Part shown: piece after piece, positions 1 through 11,841 of the stretch
Numbering within the stretch: position 1 is the first letter of the stretch
Layout: every line of letters begins with the position of its first letter
From: Tillus elongatus
Taxonomy: Eukaryota > Arthropoda > Insecta > Coleoptera > Cleridae
Direction: 5' to 3'
NCBI GenBank assembly: GCA_964006375.1
Contig: OZ023265.1
Span: forward strand, 147,294,393 to 147,358,392
DNA length: 64,000 bases
Notes under the pieces: generated by a model
What the model was told of the DNA's origin: nothing
Database searches by the model: none
What the model saw: only the letters and a program-made list of their open reading frames with translations
Program-made: the position numbers and the translations under genes

Positions 1-86
<86 letters not shown>

Positions 87-350
87 TTCATTCGATAAGT
101 CAAAAAGTCCTTAACCGAATTTTTGTGAAACTCGGCAAGTACATTTCTTTTATTATTAGCTTGGATGAGTTCGTTACACAGCAGCCAGATCGGAACAGTT
201 TTTCTACAAAAAAGTTATTTTTTCAAAAAAAAAATTGTATTTTAAAAAGTAACAAGGCTATTTTGATGAAATTTGGCAGATATGTTGCCATGGTTTGTAG
301 AAAATCGAGTTATTCAAATTTGAAGCATTTAATGAAAATTCTATATTCTA
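1..350 (+). mobile_element. HT repeat, 3' half (TA core plus 3' arm), cut by window edge
   Basis: A pure (TA)n array fills 1-83. It is followed by the family's 3' arm: the ccgataactcaaaaa-like start, the 'ggatgagttcgtta' block at about 163, and 'gaagcatttaatgaaaatt' near 320-342. The terminal hairpin is missing, so the copy is 3' truncated as well as cut by the window edge. Family membership is read from the copies at 7818-8891 and 38230-38823. Confidence 0.75.
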
Positions 351-506
351 TATTCTGCGGCAACTAAAACCCTAATATTTCCTCAGGGGTGCAGCTTGGT
401 ATCATATTTTTGGGCCTTCTACAAGCACCTGCTCTGTGTCTGTCACGAAACACCCATATACTCTTACTATTTTAGTTAGTGTTATTAAACCACTTGTATT
501 GTATTG

Positions 507-868
507 TATTCTTGTTTATTTAATGTGGGTCTATTTACGGTGTTATGGCCAATCACCGACGCCAGGGAGGAGTTTTGCTCACTTTTCTAAAAAAATTGCA
601 TAACCCCTGTCTTTCTGTAACGACGCTAGGAATATTTAGCCTGCCCAACTTTAAATGGTACACAGTACTAACGGCTTTAGGCGCACTCCGAAAGGCGGAA
701 CATGCAGACATTCAACTTGCTCAAACACAATGCCACAACCTCGGTTGATATTCATTCTACAGTATGTACTGAACAAATATAATGATTCACCTGCAGAAAG
801 TCGCTGCAGCACCTTTCGGTTCAGATGCATCATTCCTACTATTCATTAGACTATCGAGGCTACATTTA
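507..868 (-). mobile_element. tRNA-derived SINE, copy 1
   Basis: Read on the minus strand, this matches the SINE at 37897-38226 along most of its length. Shared blocks include the 'ggccaatcaccgacgccagg' segment, the 'ctttctgtaa' block, and the tRNA-like head at the right end (ttcag...gactatcgaggct). The internal promoter boxes are decayed. The six-frame ORFs across it have no family likeness and are chance ORFs in a SINE. Confidence 0.6.
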
Positions 869-1118
869 GTTTGTCGTTCGTTAAATACTATCTAGCAGAA
901 ACTCAATAAAGTCTTTCTGTGCTAATATTAATAATAACAGTCGATAGCTTATTCATTTAAATTTCTAGATGTTGAATGAATAACTGCAATGTCATGTAGT
1001 GAATCTTCATTAAGAAAATTCACTAATAGAGAGGTATCGGTGTTGAGAATTTTGTAAAATTTCTTCAAATGAACGCGTACTAGGGCGCCTAGGATCCAAC
1101 TCCAACGTCAGTTGAAAC

Positions 1119-1196
<78 letters not shown>

Positions 1197-2928
1197 GTGA
1201 GTGTGTATGTATGTATGTATGTATGGATCCAACCGATAACTCAAAAAATACTTCACCAATCGAAACCAAATTTGGTAATTCCCTTCATTTTGTTAATACC
1301 TTGGATGAGTTCGTTAGACAGTTTTGACACTCAAATACTTTTAGAAAAAAATGCGAAAAGCTACTTGAAAACGCAATATATTTTGAATTGCCAGAAGTAT
1401 GAAACTAAGCCTTTGCACGCACGTAGATATCGTATAAATGGTGCTATCTACCAAATTAGAATTCAATTGGCTCATTATATGTTAAGTTGTCACTAAATAA
1501 AAAATAAATAATATACGATATGACCTGAAGGTACCACTGAATGGGTGCCTATAGTGTTAGACAAGGTCAGACAGATATATCAGGGTTACGCTTCCATTTC
1601 AAACAAAAGCTCCAAATCAAACTTCAAACGAACAGGCCAGAAAAATATCTGAATCTGAAGATATTACAAAAATGTATGGTAGTAAATAATTTTTTTAATA
1701 AAAGTGATTTAATATGTTTAAGGGCAAGCTAGAACTACGTTTTATTATGTATAAATATTAAGCTTCCCATTCTTTACGGTATTTAAAAGCCACCTCCCTC
1801 TCCTAGTTTAATCTGATAACACCATCTAGCTATTTGTCATTTGTCATTTTGCCAACTGGCAGCAAACAGCAGCCATGAGAGAATCCTGTGCGCCCTGTGG
1901 TAGGAGCGGATAACATGGAGATAACCTCGAAATCGACTCAGCTAATCCGATAATATCTTAGGTACTTATTGTTTACTTTTAGTTTTTACTCTTGATGTAG
2001 TGTATGGAAAATTTAAAGTAAATGAAACTAGATAATGTTATAGTGTAGCTTAAATTATACCTATAAACAGATGTTCAGTATAAATGATAAACATTTTAAT
2101 TTCAAAATTTTTTACTGTTTATATTTATTTCATTTTCAAAAAGTATGGATACAACAATAGTAAATAAGTGTTGAAAAGTATTTAAGTGCAACAAGTGCGT
2201 TATGGTCGTGAATTTTTGTAAAAATATTTCAAATGGTGATGATTCAATTTCCCATTAAACTAGAATCTTCAGTTTTGTTATATACTAAAACCTATATAAA
2301 AGCAGCGTGGGTACTAAATTAAAAAAATAACACAAAGAGCTTCACATGCAACCATAAATTTGTTTAAAAAGCCATTTTTGTGCGCAGAAGCTGGTTCAAT
2401 TGACGACTAAAACCTCCAAGCGACTAAGAAAAATATTTCAAATCCGATAACACAATTTCCCATTAAGCTAGAATCTTCAATCTTAAATCATAGTAAAACC
2501 TATGCAAATGTAGCGTGGGTACAAAATTAAAGAAATGTAACATATTGAGCTTCGCATATAACTACAAATTTGTTTTAAAAGCGTTTTTTGTTGTTTTGTT
2601 TGCAAAAACTAGTTCGATTGGGTTGACTAAAACAATAACACCCAATGAATTAATAAGGAGAAATACCTGCCATATTTGTAATTTGGTAGGTACATTTCCT
2701 TTGTAAATAATACATTTTTTCTGAGAAAGTTTTCTAACTTTAATGAAATTTGTAACAATTTTTTTAAATGACGTGCAGCACTTACATATATCTCTACACA
2801 ATGATAATTTTCTAGCTCCACAGAAAATACAAATTTCTTTATATAGTCGCCAGCGTGTACCTCTAAACCGACCTCTAAGGTCCATTTAAATTTAAGGAAT
2901 TAGTTTTAAAAATATACCTTACTAATAG

Positions 2929-4595
2929 CAAATACATTATAATGCAGGACACTCCAGCTGATTTCGTGTTTCAAGAATATCAGCGCCCCTAGCGGATAGT
3001 ATTGATGTTACGTCGTTCGAAAACGTGTAACACTAGCAGTTGCTGGTGTTTAACTGTCTATAATTAAGTTTGAGCTGTGTTTTTTACAATGCATATTAGT
3101 GGTTGGGTATGTGCAATCTATAGTTGTTCGAATTATAACGTGTTAAATCTATCAAAGACATTTCATAGGTTTCCAAAGGATGGCGAAACGTGAATATGAT
3201 TTTTTGCTTTTTCTTTTGTTACCAGCGAATTTTTTAACAAATTCGCCTAATAATTAATATTAAACAATAACTATAACATGGATGGACGATAATTTTCTAT
3301 GATAGATGCAAGAAAAGAGTACTGTTATAAAAAAGAACTGATTTGGATATAAAGGTAAGATGCTTACTGGCAATTAGGCCATTGCTGACCATTTTTGCTC
3401 ATCTAAACTAACCTACCCTCCACCTTGAGCTCGATCCAACGACGACAGTGATTTTGAAAAATCATCCGCCGCCGGTGAGCATCGAACCGTCGACCCCCGA
3501 GTCCGCATTGGAAAGTCTGAATCGACTTTCCCGCACGGCCACGGAGGCGCGATTTGGATATAGTATTGAAGACACAAGGTACATTTTACACTTCAATGTC
3601 ACTTCCAAAAGAATTAATTTGTTGAAGCAGAAGACAAATTCAGAAACACTTTTATGCCAATATGTACAGTTCGCAGAAGATAGTTTATTGTGTAATATTT
3701 ACCATCATGTACCTTTTTATAGATAAACTTCGTAAACGGATGGTTGAAAAGCTTCAATCATAACTTGTCTTCTTCAATCATAACTTGTCTTCCAGTGCAT
3801 CAGAAAAAATATGAAGGCAAAAAAAGTCTTTTATTAATAATAAATGATATAAGAAAACTGTTTTTCTATTTTCTTCTGTGTCCTTTTTCATTTCAGTATG
3901 GCATAAATTGTCACATTCTTTCACATTTAAAATTATTTTACTTGGTAAAGGCTTTTAATTATCTTCCCAAGACAAGTTTTTTAAGAGACAAGTAGGAATA
4001 GCCGATTCAGCCTTATAATAGATTTATTCAGAGAAGCAAGAATTAGTCTTACCTTTCATTTGCACAATTTCTCAATTATGTACTAAGTATATCAGTTACA
4101 TATTTTAAAATATTAGATTAATGAGACAGTTTTCATGTAGAGATATAGCGAATTGAGTACTGTGCTACCATTTATACCTAGAACAATTACTTATAGGTAA
4201 GTACAAATTGTAACTTAATATCCTCAGAAACAGCTTTCAGTATATTTCAATACATACGCTTGAAATAGTAGTTTAACGACGGTTTCAAGGTAGTACATTA
4301 AATTATGATCAAATAAAATTATGGGTAAGAGAAATTTGCAGAATTATTTATGCTGAATTCATTTAGGTTTCAATCTGATTGTTGATACAAATTCTATTTA
4401 TAACTATATAATCAGAAAATTTTCACTGTTTTGTCATGTACAAGTTTTGATATTCATCTATTACATTACATCATACAATTCAAATTACCCGCTCAGTTGC
4501 CAGTACTTCACGCGAGGTGGCGCTAGTGTACTTGTCACAAATATCACCAATGCTAAAGCATAGGAGTGTCCCGTATTGTCACTATATAGTATTTG
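2929..4595 (+). mobile_element. P-like DNA transposon with THAP finger, nested
   Basis: Imperfect terminal inverted repeats are visible: the left end begins CAAATAC and reaches GGACACTCC at 2947-2955; the right end carries GGAGTGTCC at 4563-4571 and finishes GTATTTG at 4595. Just inside lie a second inverted pair around AGCGCC (left, about 2982) and GGCGCT (right, about 4517). The flanks CTAATAG (2922-2928) and CCAATAG (4596-4602) look like a 7- to 8-bp target duplication. The other long HT copy, near 59935, is the uninterrupted equivalent. A THAP-domain start lies inside. CA...TG ends, about 8-bp duplication and THAP fit the P superfamily, but no transposase core can be read, so the assignment is inference. 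Confidence 0.6.
3091..3192 (+). pseudogene. THAP zinc-finger fragment of the P-like element
   Basis: Translation from the ATG at 3091 gives a short THAP N-terminus. It has a C-x4-C pair (VCAIYSC) and the diagnostic FHRFPKD motif about 20 residues later, then a stop. THAP fingers normally run about 80-90 residues and need a later C-x2-H pair, which is not present here. A second ORF (3448-3726, 92 aa) lies downstream after a possible splice donor (aaggtaag, about 3354), but it has no recognisable domain. THAP fingers are the DNA-binding module of P-element transposases and several host proteins. Here it lies between inverted repeats, so a transposon origin is favoured. Non-functional as it stands. 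Confidence 0.5.
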
Positions 4596-4650
4596 CCAAT
4601 AGTGTTCAATTCTTATGAAAATTCACTACTATAATGCACTTGTTGTGTGC

Positions 4651-5514
4651 CGAACATTTATTGTTGGCTCATAATCAGTGAATAATTAATTACTTATAAG
4701 GTCGCAAGTCTCCTTTCATCCATTGATTTATTACCAACCACATTGAAACACTAGAATTATCAATCTCATAGCATATAATCGTGAGCTGGACATCGAATTC
4801 ACTTTCTACCATAAGTCGCATATGCTTTTCTAATAATCTGTAGAATAGCACGTATTAATTTTGCTACAAGAAAGGAATATTAGGTTCGAGACATAAATTT
4901 TACTTCAGGTGGAATATATTTCATTCTCGCGAAAGCTTTCAAGTGACCGGACACAATCTGTTAATAATTAAGAGGTGATGCAGACAATAAACAATAGTCT
5001 AGGTATCGTGTCCGCCTACATACGAGCTTTAATAAGCATTATTTACAGAAACTAGTGACGGCCTACTCATATACTAGTTAATTACTTCATACAAACTGCT
5101 TTAAGACCTGTCGAAAATTAATATATAGCTGTTTAATTATTATTCACGAAAATCAGTATGTTATATCGAAAGTTAATCAACACTTTCTTTTGAAAATATA
5201 TTTTCACTTTCGTATAAAACAGCTTTACGTTTTTGGTCATGGGAAATCTGTACCCGACATCTTTTATTTATGTGTGCTAGAAAATAATTAAAATAATAAG
5301 TATATTTTAAACGTTAGCATGATAGGTCAAAGCGAAATTTATAACAGGAATAGTGCTGCAAATTGACTCATAAGTTGCACAGAGCTGTGGTGATCTACTC
5401 TCGGCAGAAAGACATTCTCATGAAATGATTTTAGAGTCCATGACTTGACCACAAGAAAAATATTCGTATTCCTGTACCCATAAACTTCTGAAACGTTATA
5501 TTTTTTATTTATTT
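4651..5514. other. Unassigned AT-rich interval
   Basis: I see no coding likeness, tandem array or terminal repeats here. It separates the HT copy from the LINE fragment. Confidence 0.5.
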
Positions 5515-6812
5515 TTATTTCAACAACACACCACGATGTCTTACAGCCTAAATACTATCGTATCGCGGGTGTCGACAAGGAGGAAAGAGGCAACTTGTTA
5601 ATTCTGGACTTGAAGGTTTGGAGGTTCGGGGGAGAAGGAAAAATATGTGCCGGCAAGGAATTTCACAACTTGGAAGTCCTCGGGACAAAAGAGCGGGCAT
5701 AAGAAGATGTTATATCTCTGGTGACTTGTACAGTAAAATGGTGCATTCGGTCTGTTCCCCTGGTAGATCTGTTGGGGGCAGCAGGTGGAGGAACTATGGA
5801 AGAAAGCACCTCTGAGCAGTGCCCGTGCAGATATCTATAAAATAGAGAGGGGTCACCAACGGCACGTCGGTGGGCAAGGAATGGCAGCCTTTGGGTAAGA
5901 GTAGGGTCACCGATGAGACGTACAGCTCTCTTCTGAATGGAGTACAGGATAGCGAGTGTAGAAGCGGCAGCAGATGTGGGAGCAGTATTCGAGGTTTGGT
6001 CTTATTTGTGAAGTATATAAGGTATAGAGATTAGCTGGTGAAAAGTATTTGCGAGACCGGAACATGAAACCTAATTTCTTAGCAGCCGCTTCTGCAATTG
6101 ATGTGACATGTTGGTGCCAATTGAGATTTCAATCCACAGAAATGCCAACAAGTGAAAAGGACTCATTACTTTGAATAACTTGGTTGTTCATTGTGATGGG
6201 TCTAGGGCTGGTGTATCTCTTATGAGAAAGAAAGCAAGACTGTGATTTGGTGGGGTTGAATTGTACAAGATTTATACTTCCCCAGGCTAATATTTTTTTG
6301 GAGATACACAGAGACAGAACCCTCCATGAGTCTGCGATCCTCGTCTAATTGGGCTAAAGAGACAGGCCTAGAATATTGTATATTTGAGTGGAGGATGCTG
6401 TTGTCCGCGTGACTGTGAACTTGGTTGGATGTGCTAGAGAGGAGGTCATTGATGTAGAGAAGAAACAAAGTAGGGGTTAAAGCTGAACCTTGAGGAACGC
6501 CTGCATTAATTGGATACAATTTATAGGAATGGCTATCCACGACAACAGTAATACTCCGGTTGGAGAGGAAATTTGCTGTTCAGGTACGGAGTTTTGGTGG
6601 TAGGGCATAGGCCGGAAGTTTATTAAGCAGCGCTGCGTGCTAGACCTGGTCGAATGCTTTGTATATGTCTAGAGCTACAATCTGGGATTCACCTTGTAGT
6701 TCCATAGACTTATTCCAAGAATGGGTGACAAAGGAAAGGAGGTCGGCAGTTGATCTGCGCCGACGGAATCCATACTGCCTGTCGTGGATTAGACTGTGTT
6801 TTTCAAGAATAT
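5515..6812 (-). pseudogene. CR1/Jockey-like LINE reverse transcriptase, 3' half, copy 1
   Basis: The minus strand encodes the C-terminal half of a non-LTR reverse transcriptase. It starts in fingers/palm (DRQYGFRRRRSTADL near 6755-6800) and passes an ALDI-KAFD-type block. It then reaches the AGVPQGSALTPTLFLLYIND motif (about 6430-6510) and a catalytic box that reads HADN instead of YADD, so the active site is lost. Stops interrupt the palm and thumb. The 3' end at about 5515-5570 (ttcaacaacacaccacga) is the same as in the second copy at 25577-26852, with which it is close to identical by eye. No poly(A) is evident. Typical 5'-truncated LINE insertion; the exact clade (CR1 versus Jockey) is uncertain. 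Confidence 0.8.
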
Positions 6813-7290
6813 TACTCGAGTTTTAAAGAAAAAATGTCAATTTTTACGACATCACCCCTTACTTTTCCCGTAAATAATGAAGAGATCTTACCCAAAAACA
6901 ATGCGAATCCCTTGTCGGGTGCTAACTGTATACTAAATTTGAAGACGATATCTCAATTCGTGACAATTCGACAGGTGACATGCCGACGGATCGACCGACC
7001 GGCAGACCGGCATTAACAGAAAAATTCGTTCCAGAATCATATTTTCTAGATGTTTTGAGGCTTTTACATTGTTTTAGTAAAAAAAATATATAAATTTTTG
7101 TCACCGATATTCCATCCTTACACATTCAACGCCTAATTATTTACTTTCAGCACAGAATACCAGCTGTTTGATGGAAGTGAAATTTTTCTAAGAAATAAAC
7201 ACACCCTAAAATTTATATTACTAGAGTTTTAACGAAAAATTGTCAATTTTCACCAAATCATCCGCTATTTATACCCTTACGCGCTAGAGC
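6806..7290. repeat. Diverged direct repeat pair around AGAGTTTTAA
   Basis: The segment at about 6810-6850 (attactcgagttttaaag... tgtcaattttta) recurs in diverged form at about 7226-7265 (attactagagttttaacg... tgtcaattttca). Between them is AT-rich DNA without coding likeness. The function and element type are unknown. Confidence 0.4.
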
Positions 7291-7293
7291 TAG

Positions 7294-7486
7294 TATTTCC
7301 TTTACCCACCACTCTAAGGAGTAGGCAGATTGAGGCCTTAGAGTGTCCTTACATATTTCCTTTACCCACCACTCTAAGGAGTAGGCAGATTGAGGCCTTA
7401 GAGTGTCCTTACATATTTACTTTACCCACTACTCTAAGGAGTAGGAGGATTGAGGCCTTAGAGTGTCTTTACATACTTCCTTTACC
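7294..7486. repeat. 60-bp tandem repeat, about 3 units, each with a perfect 10-bp stem
   Basis: Three successive units of exactly 60 bp differ at only a few positions, the third being the most diverged. Each carries CACTCTAAGG and its exact reverse complement CCTTAGAGTG separated by 16 nt, so each unit can fold into a hairpin. In the third unit the arm reads TACTCTAAGG and still pairs over 9 bp. No ORF likeness. Confidence 0.85.
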
Positions 7487-7563
7487 TCTTGAAAATGGCT
7501 CCAAAACAGAAAACATGAGTTTTCCTAAATTCTGGACGCGGTTCAACCCGAGAACCAAGTATG

Positions 7564-7565
<2 letters not shown>

Positions 7566-7624
<59 letters not shown>
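7566..7624. repeat. (TA)n microsatellite
   Basis: About 59 bp of uninterrupted TA. The flanks do not show HT arms, unlike most TA arrays in the window. Confidence 0.95.
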
Positions 7625-7628
<4 letters not shown>

Positions 7629-7817
7629 CTAAATTAACTTTGCATTAAAAATGTAACAAATAAATAATTTCATAGGATTGTCTGCGTGTACATTTTCATA
7701 ATATAGAAGTAGTTCATACATTATTTCCACAAATGTCAAATGAAACATTAAAGTGACAGACTTAAGTATCTTATTTATGATATGTGCTATGAAAATATGA
7801 GTATTTTACCGTTTATA

Positions 7818-8897
<1,080 letters not shown>

Positions 8898-9600
8898 TTT
8901 TATTTTGTAGTGTCCCATTTAAAAGGAAACAACTTAAACAATATCTCATTCCATGTTATTTTTTAAAGTCGCCTAAACGGGTCATTTGATATGTCATGGG
9001 GACACTTCTTATGACGAATCTCAACACTGCAACTTAAAAGTCTCATTTACATCAAGCCCAAATGTACGACATATATTTCATCAGTACGTGTTGACTTTGG
9101 CAGATATGGGATACATGATGTGGTTTAACCAAAAACAATACAGCTTTCAGGCAGTGAACTAAATAATTGTTAGGAATGTAAGCGGTTCTTTCTGTACAAC
9201 CGAATCTGTAAGAGCCGACAGAATGGAATGGCGTTAATTGTGGTGTAACCGTCCTTGTTTGTTACCTGCTAGTAAACGGAGAATAGTTGTGTGTTCTTCA
9301 CCTTTCTCATTCTTGGTGTTCTATCTGCTGTTCTAAATAAACTAAAAGGTTTTCATATGCATTAGTATATTATTGTCTGTTAATATATGATAAAATAATG
9401 TACGTTAAGCGATAATTACCAGCTAAAATTGCTTAACATTGTCTGACTTGGGGGTGCAAGAAATTTCACAGGGCACAGGTTGTGTGAGAGGCTTTCTGCA
9501 TTTTTAGTTAATTAATTCTCGAAAGTATGCATTAAGTTCAGTTAATCAAAAGTATTAGTGGATCAATTTTGCAAATATCTGATGCCAAATCTAAATATGT
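8898..9600. other. Unassigned interval
   Basis: AT-rich DNA with no coding likeness or repeats that I recognise. Confidence 0.5.
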
Positions 9601-10109
9601 ATATTACAATTGTTTCATGGCCAAAGAGGGTGCCTTCAGTGCATTTATTGACACAGAGGGTGCCCTTGACAAAACCTTATATCAGTACATCAAACGAGTC
9701 CTCCAAGAAAGGAAGCGGAATTCCCCATTGTAAGATGGATTGAGTCAATGCTAAAAATCCGTGTAACCACAAATGACACCAACACAACAGTGACTACCGC
9801 AAAAGATTGTCCTCAAGGACGAGTGCTGTTACCTCTGCTGTGGTCGCTTGTTGTTGATAAGCTTATGACTACATTAAGCGGAACGGGATTTAAAGTACGG
9901 GGATACGCAGATGGCATTGTCATAATAGTAAAGTAAAGGGAAAGCCTGATGCTGTAGTATCAGGCTTAATGCAAACAGCTCTAAATATAGTAAGGAATTT
10001 GTGTGAGACAGAGGGGTTTAATGTCAATCCTCATAACACAGTTCTTGTCCCATTCAAGAACAGAAGGAAACTAAATTTAAATGCTCGCACTCTGAATGGT
10101 ACACACTAA

Positions 10110-10269
10110 GTGAAGATTGGAACCTGTGATGAGCACTGAGAAGTACGCTTGGAGAACCCAAATCACCACAACACATTTTAAAAGACCTAACGATCGTTTC
10201 ACTAACCAAGTTAGCGTCATCAGAGGATGAAACATTCTAAGACAAATAAAATTACACAAATAAAATTTT
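10110..10269 (-). mobile_element. Short Penelope-like (PLE) repeat, family 1, inserted in the LINE
   Basis: A 160-bp foreign block interrupts the LINE reading frame between its YADD-box and thumb segments. It is flanked by ACACTAA at 10103-10109 and again at 10270-10276, a 7-bp target duplication. On the minus strand it contains a hammerhead-type core. Related sequences lie at 30527-30715, 41735-41930 and 44505-44690. The PLE assignment rests on the known presence of such ribozymes in Penelope-like elements; no PLE protein is encoded here. Confidence 0.6.
10186..10226 (-). ncRNA. Hammerhead-ribozyme-like motif (PLE family 1)
   Basis: On the minus strand: CCU, then the CUGAUGA core, then a 6-bp stem II (GCUAAC with GUUAGU), then GAAA. 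A 2-bp stem III (AC/GU) encloses GAUC; a U at the cleavage position and AGG follow, and AGG pairs with the leading CCU as stem I. One extra C lies between CUGAUGA and the stem, so activity is not assured. Confidence 0.5.
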
Positions 10270-11841
10270 ACACTAAAGTTAAATATTTATGGATTTTAGA
10301 ACAAAACTGGAACTGGAACGCACATTTGGAAAAAGCTTATTCGAGAGCCACAATGGCAATATGGACTTGCCCTAAAGTTGTAGAAAAGACGTGGGAGCTC
10401 AATCCTAGGATGGTATATTGGATATACCAACCTGTGATTAAACCCATGGTTACATACGTATCTATAGTATGGTGGCCAAAAACGGAACAAGCGTCAACAC
10501 AAAGCAAATTGCAAAAATTGCAGAAGCTTATCTGTTTTGGAATAACAGGAGCTATGGTATCATACCCTACAGCTGCAATAGAGCCAATCCTAAATTTTAC
10601 TTCACTGCAGACATGCGCGAAGAGAGGAGCAGCACTAAGTGCTTCGAGACTATTTCAAGCTCACAAATTCAAACCAGGGAACTTGGTCGGTCACTTGAAG
10701 ATCCTGGAGATTATTTCGTTGAAATCACTGGCCAAACCAAAGATCAAATGTAAGCTCAACTGGACCTTATATTTCCATTTGACATGACCATAAGTGACCG
10801 CCAAGCATAGGACAGAGACAGTAAAAGACCGTCAAAGAACTCATCTGTGTGATATAAATACAGGTCTAAACAAATAAAGGTAGCAGAACTAGGTGTAAGA
10901 GGACCTAACTTAAGCTTGATAAGCCCATACGGAAAACTTCCGCCATCTTTCAAGCAGAAATGCTTGTCGTAAGTCTCTGCACGGAACTACATACAAGGAA
11001 GACTGAGAATTAGAGAAATCTACATCGTATCAGACAGTTAGGCAGAACTAAAGACTCTCGAATCTTTCAAAATCAAGTCTGAACTGACCCAGGAACTACA
11101 AAAAATCCTTGAGGCAACTAGCTAAGAACAACAAAGTAACTTTTATATAGGTACCAGGGCCTCAAGGCATTTAAGGAAATGAGGAAGCAGATAGCCTTGC
11201 AAAAGGGTAGCAACAAACAGCATTCTATGGTCCAGAGCACTATTGTGGACTAGCAAAAAGCGATGTAAAAAACGAACTTGATACTTGGGAAAGGAACAAA
11301 ATGCTGTCATGCTGGAGGAAAACACCGGGCCCAAGGCAGGTACAACGATACGTCACCAAAGCAGCAGAAGAAGTATAATCTGTTCCTTAAATCGAACGAC
11401 TTGAGAATCATCACAAGACTTTTTACAGGGCACTTCCCAGTAAGGTATTACCTTATAAAAATGCGTAAGGCGGATAGTGAAAATTGCATATACTGCAGTG
11501 AAGCAGCAGAAACAACAGAAGACTTACTATGCGACTGCATGGCTCAGTTACGCAAAAGGCTCAAGTTCCTTAGAGGGGTGACCTTAACACTCCAAGAAAT
11601 AGGTAAAATAGCCCTCAAAAATATAGTGGACTGCATAAAAAACCTGGACGTTTTGAGAAACTATTAGAAAAAATAGTCGTGCACAAATATAATATTGGGG
11701 TCACTGCGCTGAGAGGCTACAGGCCTATACGACTCACTAAACCAATCTACTGTTACTAATGTTACAATTGTCATAACCAGCCAGTGGCGGCTCGTCCGAC
11801 GACGTAGGTGAAGCGCTGCTTCACATATATTTTTCGGTTAA

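Larger units (their letters stand above)
997..4650 (+). mobile_element. Long HT-type repeat, copy 1, interrupted by a P-like element
   Basis: It starts with the HT 5' end (self-complementary AGTGAAT.../AAAATTCACT, then 'aatagagaggtatcg') and has a (TA)n core at 1122-1195 followed by a tetranucleotide GTAT tract. The 3' arm continues into about 1.5 kb of AT-rich DNA without coding likeness. An internal inverted copy of the terminal hairpin lies at about 2187-2200. The true 3' end (degenerate hairpin, 4634-4648) lies beyond a nested insertion at 2929-4595. The whole unit aligns by eye with 57421-59990, which lacks that insertion and so shows the empty site. Confidence 0.7.
9600..11760 (+). pseudogene. 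LINE with reverse transcriptase and RNase H (R1/LOA-like group), decayed
   Basis: Pieces in all three forward frames make a colinear LINE ORF2. The RT palm with an AFIDTEGA-type block is at about 9630. The CPQGRVLLPLLW motif (canonical CPQGGVLSPLLW) is near 9810-9845, and a GYADG box (normally GYADD, catalytic Asp lost) near 9902. A thumb segment (10277-10787) contains NWNAHLEKAYSRA and IKPMVTY. RNase H remnants follow (WVPGPQGI near 11146, NEEADSLA near 11181), then a C-terminal cysteine segment (ENCIYCSEAAETTEDLLCDC, 11483-11540). It has many stops and frameshifts and no endonuclease domain, so it is a 5'-truncated dead copy. A 160-bp hammerhead-bearing insertion sits at 10110-10269, and a hAT element begins just 3' of it. 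A related fragment lies on the minus strand at 54791-55620. Confidence 0.8.

Noticed and set aside
7294..7486. CRISPR-like repeat array
   Set aside because: Units are contiguous without unique spacers, and the context is a eukaryotic repeat region.
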